Assembly (NCBI GenBank): GCA_964622895.1
Contig: CAZUSB010000018.1
Span: 1-12,159 of the forward strand
Length of the DNA stretch: 12,159 bases
Origin: JAGOZV01 sp964622895
GTDB taxonomy: Bacteria; Patescibacteriota; Saccharimonadia; Saccharimonadales; Saccharimonadaceae
Direction: 5' to 3'
Below are positions 11,530-12,159 of the stretch, piece after piece. Each line of letters starts with the position of its first letter. Position 1 is the stretch's first letter. The notes beneath the pieces were generated by a model. That model saw only the letters and a program-made list of their open reading frames with translations, made no database searches and was not told the DNA's origin. Position numbers and translations under genes: made by a program.

Positions 11530-12096
11530 ATGAATATTTTAGAAATAAAAGCTGAACCAGCTAAAAAAGCAAAAACAAAAGAATCCCAACAAGTCGCAAT
11601 GTTCGTCGGTATAGTCATAGCCGTTATGGCATTTTGTCAATTAGTGACATTACCTCAATTTATCAATATCGTATACGATTTTCATTTATTTGACAGCCAC
11701 TCAAACGCCGCCGGATTTGTGGCGACGCTGTTAGTATTTGAACTATTATCTTTACCATTTTTATTCCGCTTGAAAATCAGCCAAGGACTACGGGGCGTCA
11801 GTATGATAGCCGGCTGGCTGGTGGCATTGACATGGTTGTTCTTGAGTAAATGGGCATGGTTGTATCCAGAGGTCACAACCAATCAATCTGGCATGTTCGG
11901 AGAAGTATTACCACTCGTGTCGGGTGTGTGGACAGTAGCATTTGCCGGTATGATCGCCGTGGCATTGGCCTGGGCTTCATGGGGGAATTGGCCAGTTGAT
12001 AGACCAATCAAGCTTCGTCTAAAAAAGTCGGGCAAAAAGTCCGGCAAAAAGACCACTAAAAAATCTGCTGTCAAGAAATCTGCGAAAAAAGCTTAA
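11530..12096 (+). CDS. Four-span membrane protein with KKSG-repeat basic tail, function unknown
   Basis: I do not recognise a named family. The 188-residue product begins with a short charged region (AEPAKKAKTKESQ, 8-20), has four hydrophobic segments near 22-40, 60-79, 88-107 and 125-150, and ends in a lysine tail from about 161. The tail is made of tetrads KKSG, KKSG, KKTT, KKSA and a final VKKSAKKA. The positive-inside rule puts both termini in the cytosol. Lys/Ala/Ser tails of this kind resemble those of histone-like proteins and the ribosome-binding tails of some membrane insertases, so nucleic-acid or ribosome contact is possible but unproven. It has its own promoter with predicted leaderless start, and its stop overlaps by 3 bases that of a probable converging gene. 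Confidence 0.85.
   Translation: MNILEIKAEPAKKAKTKESQQVAMFVGIVIAVMAFCQLVTLPQFINIVYDFHLFDSHSNAAGFVATLLVFELLSLPFLFRLKISQGLRGVSMIAGWLVALTWLFLSKWAWLYPEVTTNQSGMFGEVLPLVSGVWTVAFAGMIAVALAWASWGNWPVDRPIKLRLKKSGKKSGKKTTKKSAVKKSAKKA
12022..12057 (+). repeat. Three 12-bp tandem units encoding the KKSG tail
   Basis: AAAAAGTCGGGC (12022-12033), AAAAAGTCCGGC (12034-12045) and AAAAAGACCACT (12046-12057). The first two differ by one base, so the tail may have grown by slippage or unit duplication and could vary in length between strains. Confidence 0.7.
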
Positions 12097-12158
12097 CGTA
12101 GTCGCTGCATCTCATTGGGGGTCCAGCGGTAAAGTTTTGAGGGCTTGACACCGCTAAT
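12093..12158 (-). CDS. 3' end of a probable converging gene (partial, function unknown)
   Basis: On the minus strand one frame is open from the window edge for 21 codons and ends in TAA at 12095-12093: ISGVKPSKLYRWTPNEMQRL plus Arg. The composition looks like a real protein C-terminus, and the tail-to-tail overlap with the plus-strand stop resembles the one-base ligA/RRM junction. The fragment is too short to name, and 21 open codons can occur by chance. Confidence 0.4.
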   Translation of the reverse strand: MSGVKPSKLYRWTPNEMQRLR

Positions 12159-12159
12159 A

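Noticed and set aside
12125..12155. Inverted repeat AGCGGT/ACCGCT at the right edge
   Set aside because: Only six pairs with a 19-base loop and no T-tract; it lies within the probable converging coding sequence.
1..12159. Mobile element, CRISPR, toxin-antitoxin or defence system
   Set aside because: I saw no transposase, integrase, regularly spaced repeats, nuclease-helicase pairs or small toxin-like gene pairs; the content is core housekeeping.

Overview
The window looks like a chromosomal housekeeping segment of a reduced-genome bacterium of the Candidate Phyla Radiation, most likely a Saccharibacteria (TM7) relative. This is inferred from the proteins: a Cys-free L32, a small RRM protein, S16 and KhpA with long acidic tails, tight gene packing, and a lemA-htpX-ligA block. 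It is not proven by a marker gene. UGA is a stop here (the membrane gene ending at 2491 uses it), which argues against the UGA-as-glycine lineages (Gracilibacteria, Absconditabacteria). No mobile element, CRISPR array, tRNA or rRNA was seen. One 100-N assembly gap interrupts ligA.

Layout. (1) 1-4322, plus strand: lemA (5' end outside the window), the zinc protease htpX, a six-span membrane protein of unknown function, and NAD-dependent DNA ligase ligA, which overlaps its neighbour; together they read as one transcription unit. (2) 4324-4644, minus strand: a small RRM RNA-binding protein converging on ligA with one base between the stops. It has a clear promoter and a leader of about 130 nt in which a 12-nt stretch can pair with the ribosome-binding region. 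(3) 4804-5010: divergent promoters, then a short structured RNA ending in a strong intrinsic terminator just upstream of leuS. This is either a free small RNA or a leuS attenuator; it also contains a leaderless 49-codon frame with leucine codons on the terminator arm. (4) 5011-7446: leuS. (5) 7467-9405: rpmF-nusB-Nudix hydrolase-rnc from one good promoter. (6) 9414-11401: rpsP, khpA and trmD, each with its own promoter, the first two separated by terminators; rimM, usual in this cluster, is absent. (7) 11495-12096: a four-span membrane protein with a KKSG-type basic tail and a leaderless-looking promoter. (8) The right edge probably holds the 3' end of a converging minus-strand gene.

How the genes fit together: most of the window serves RNA and translation. 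There are two ribosomal proteins (L32, S16), leucyl-tRNA synthesis (LeuRS), tRNA m1G37 methylation (TrmD), rRNA transcription and processing (NusB, RNase III), and RNA binding (KhpA, RRM protein). LemA and HtpX form a membrane-stress pair, and LigA seals DNA nicks.

The most notable signals are the leuS upstream RNA, the putative translation-blocking leader of the RRM gene, the loss of all four zinc-binding cysteines in LigA alongside Cys-free L32 and LeuRS zinc sites, and the repeated use of terminator tails as the -35 region of the next promoter.
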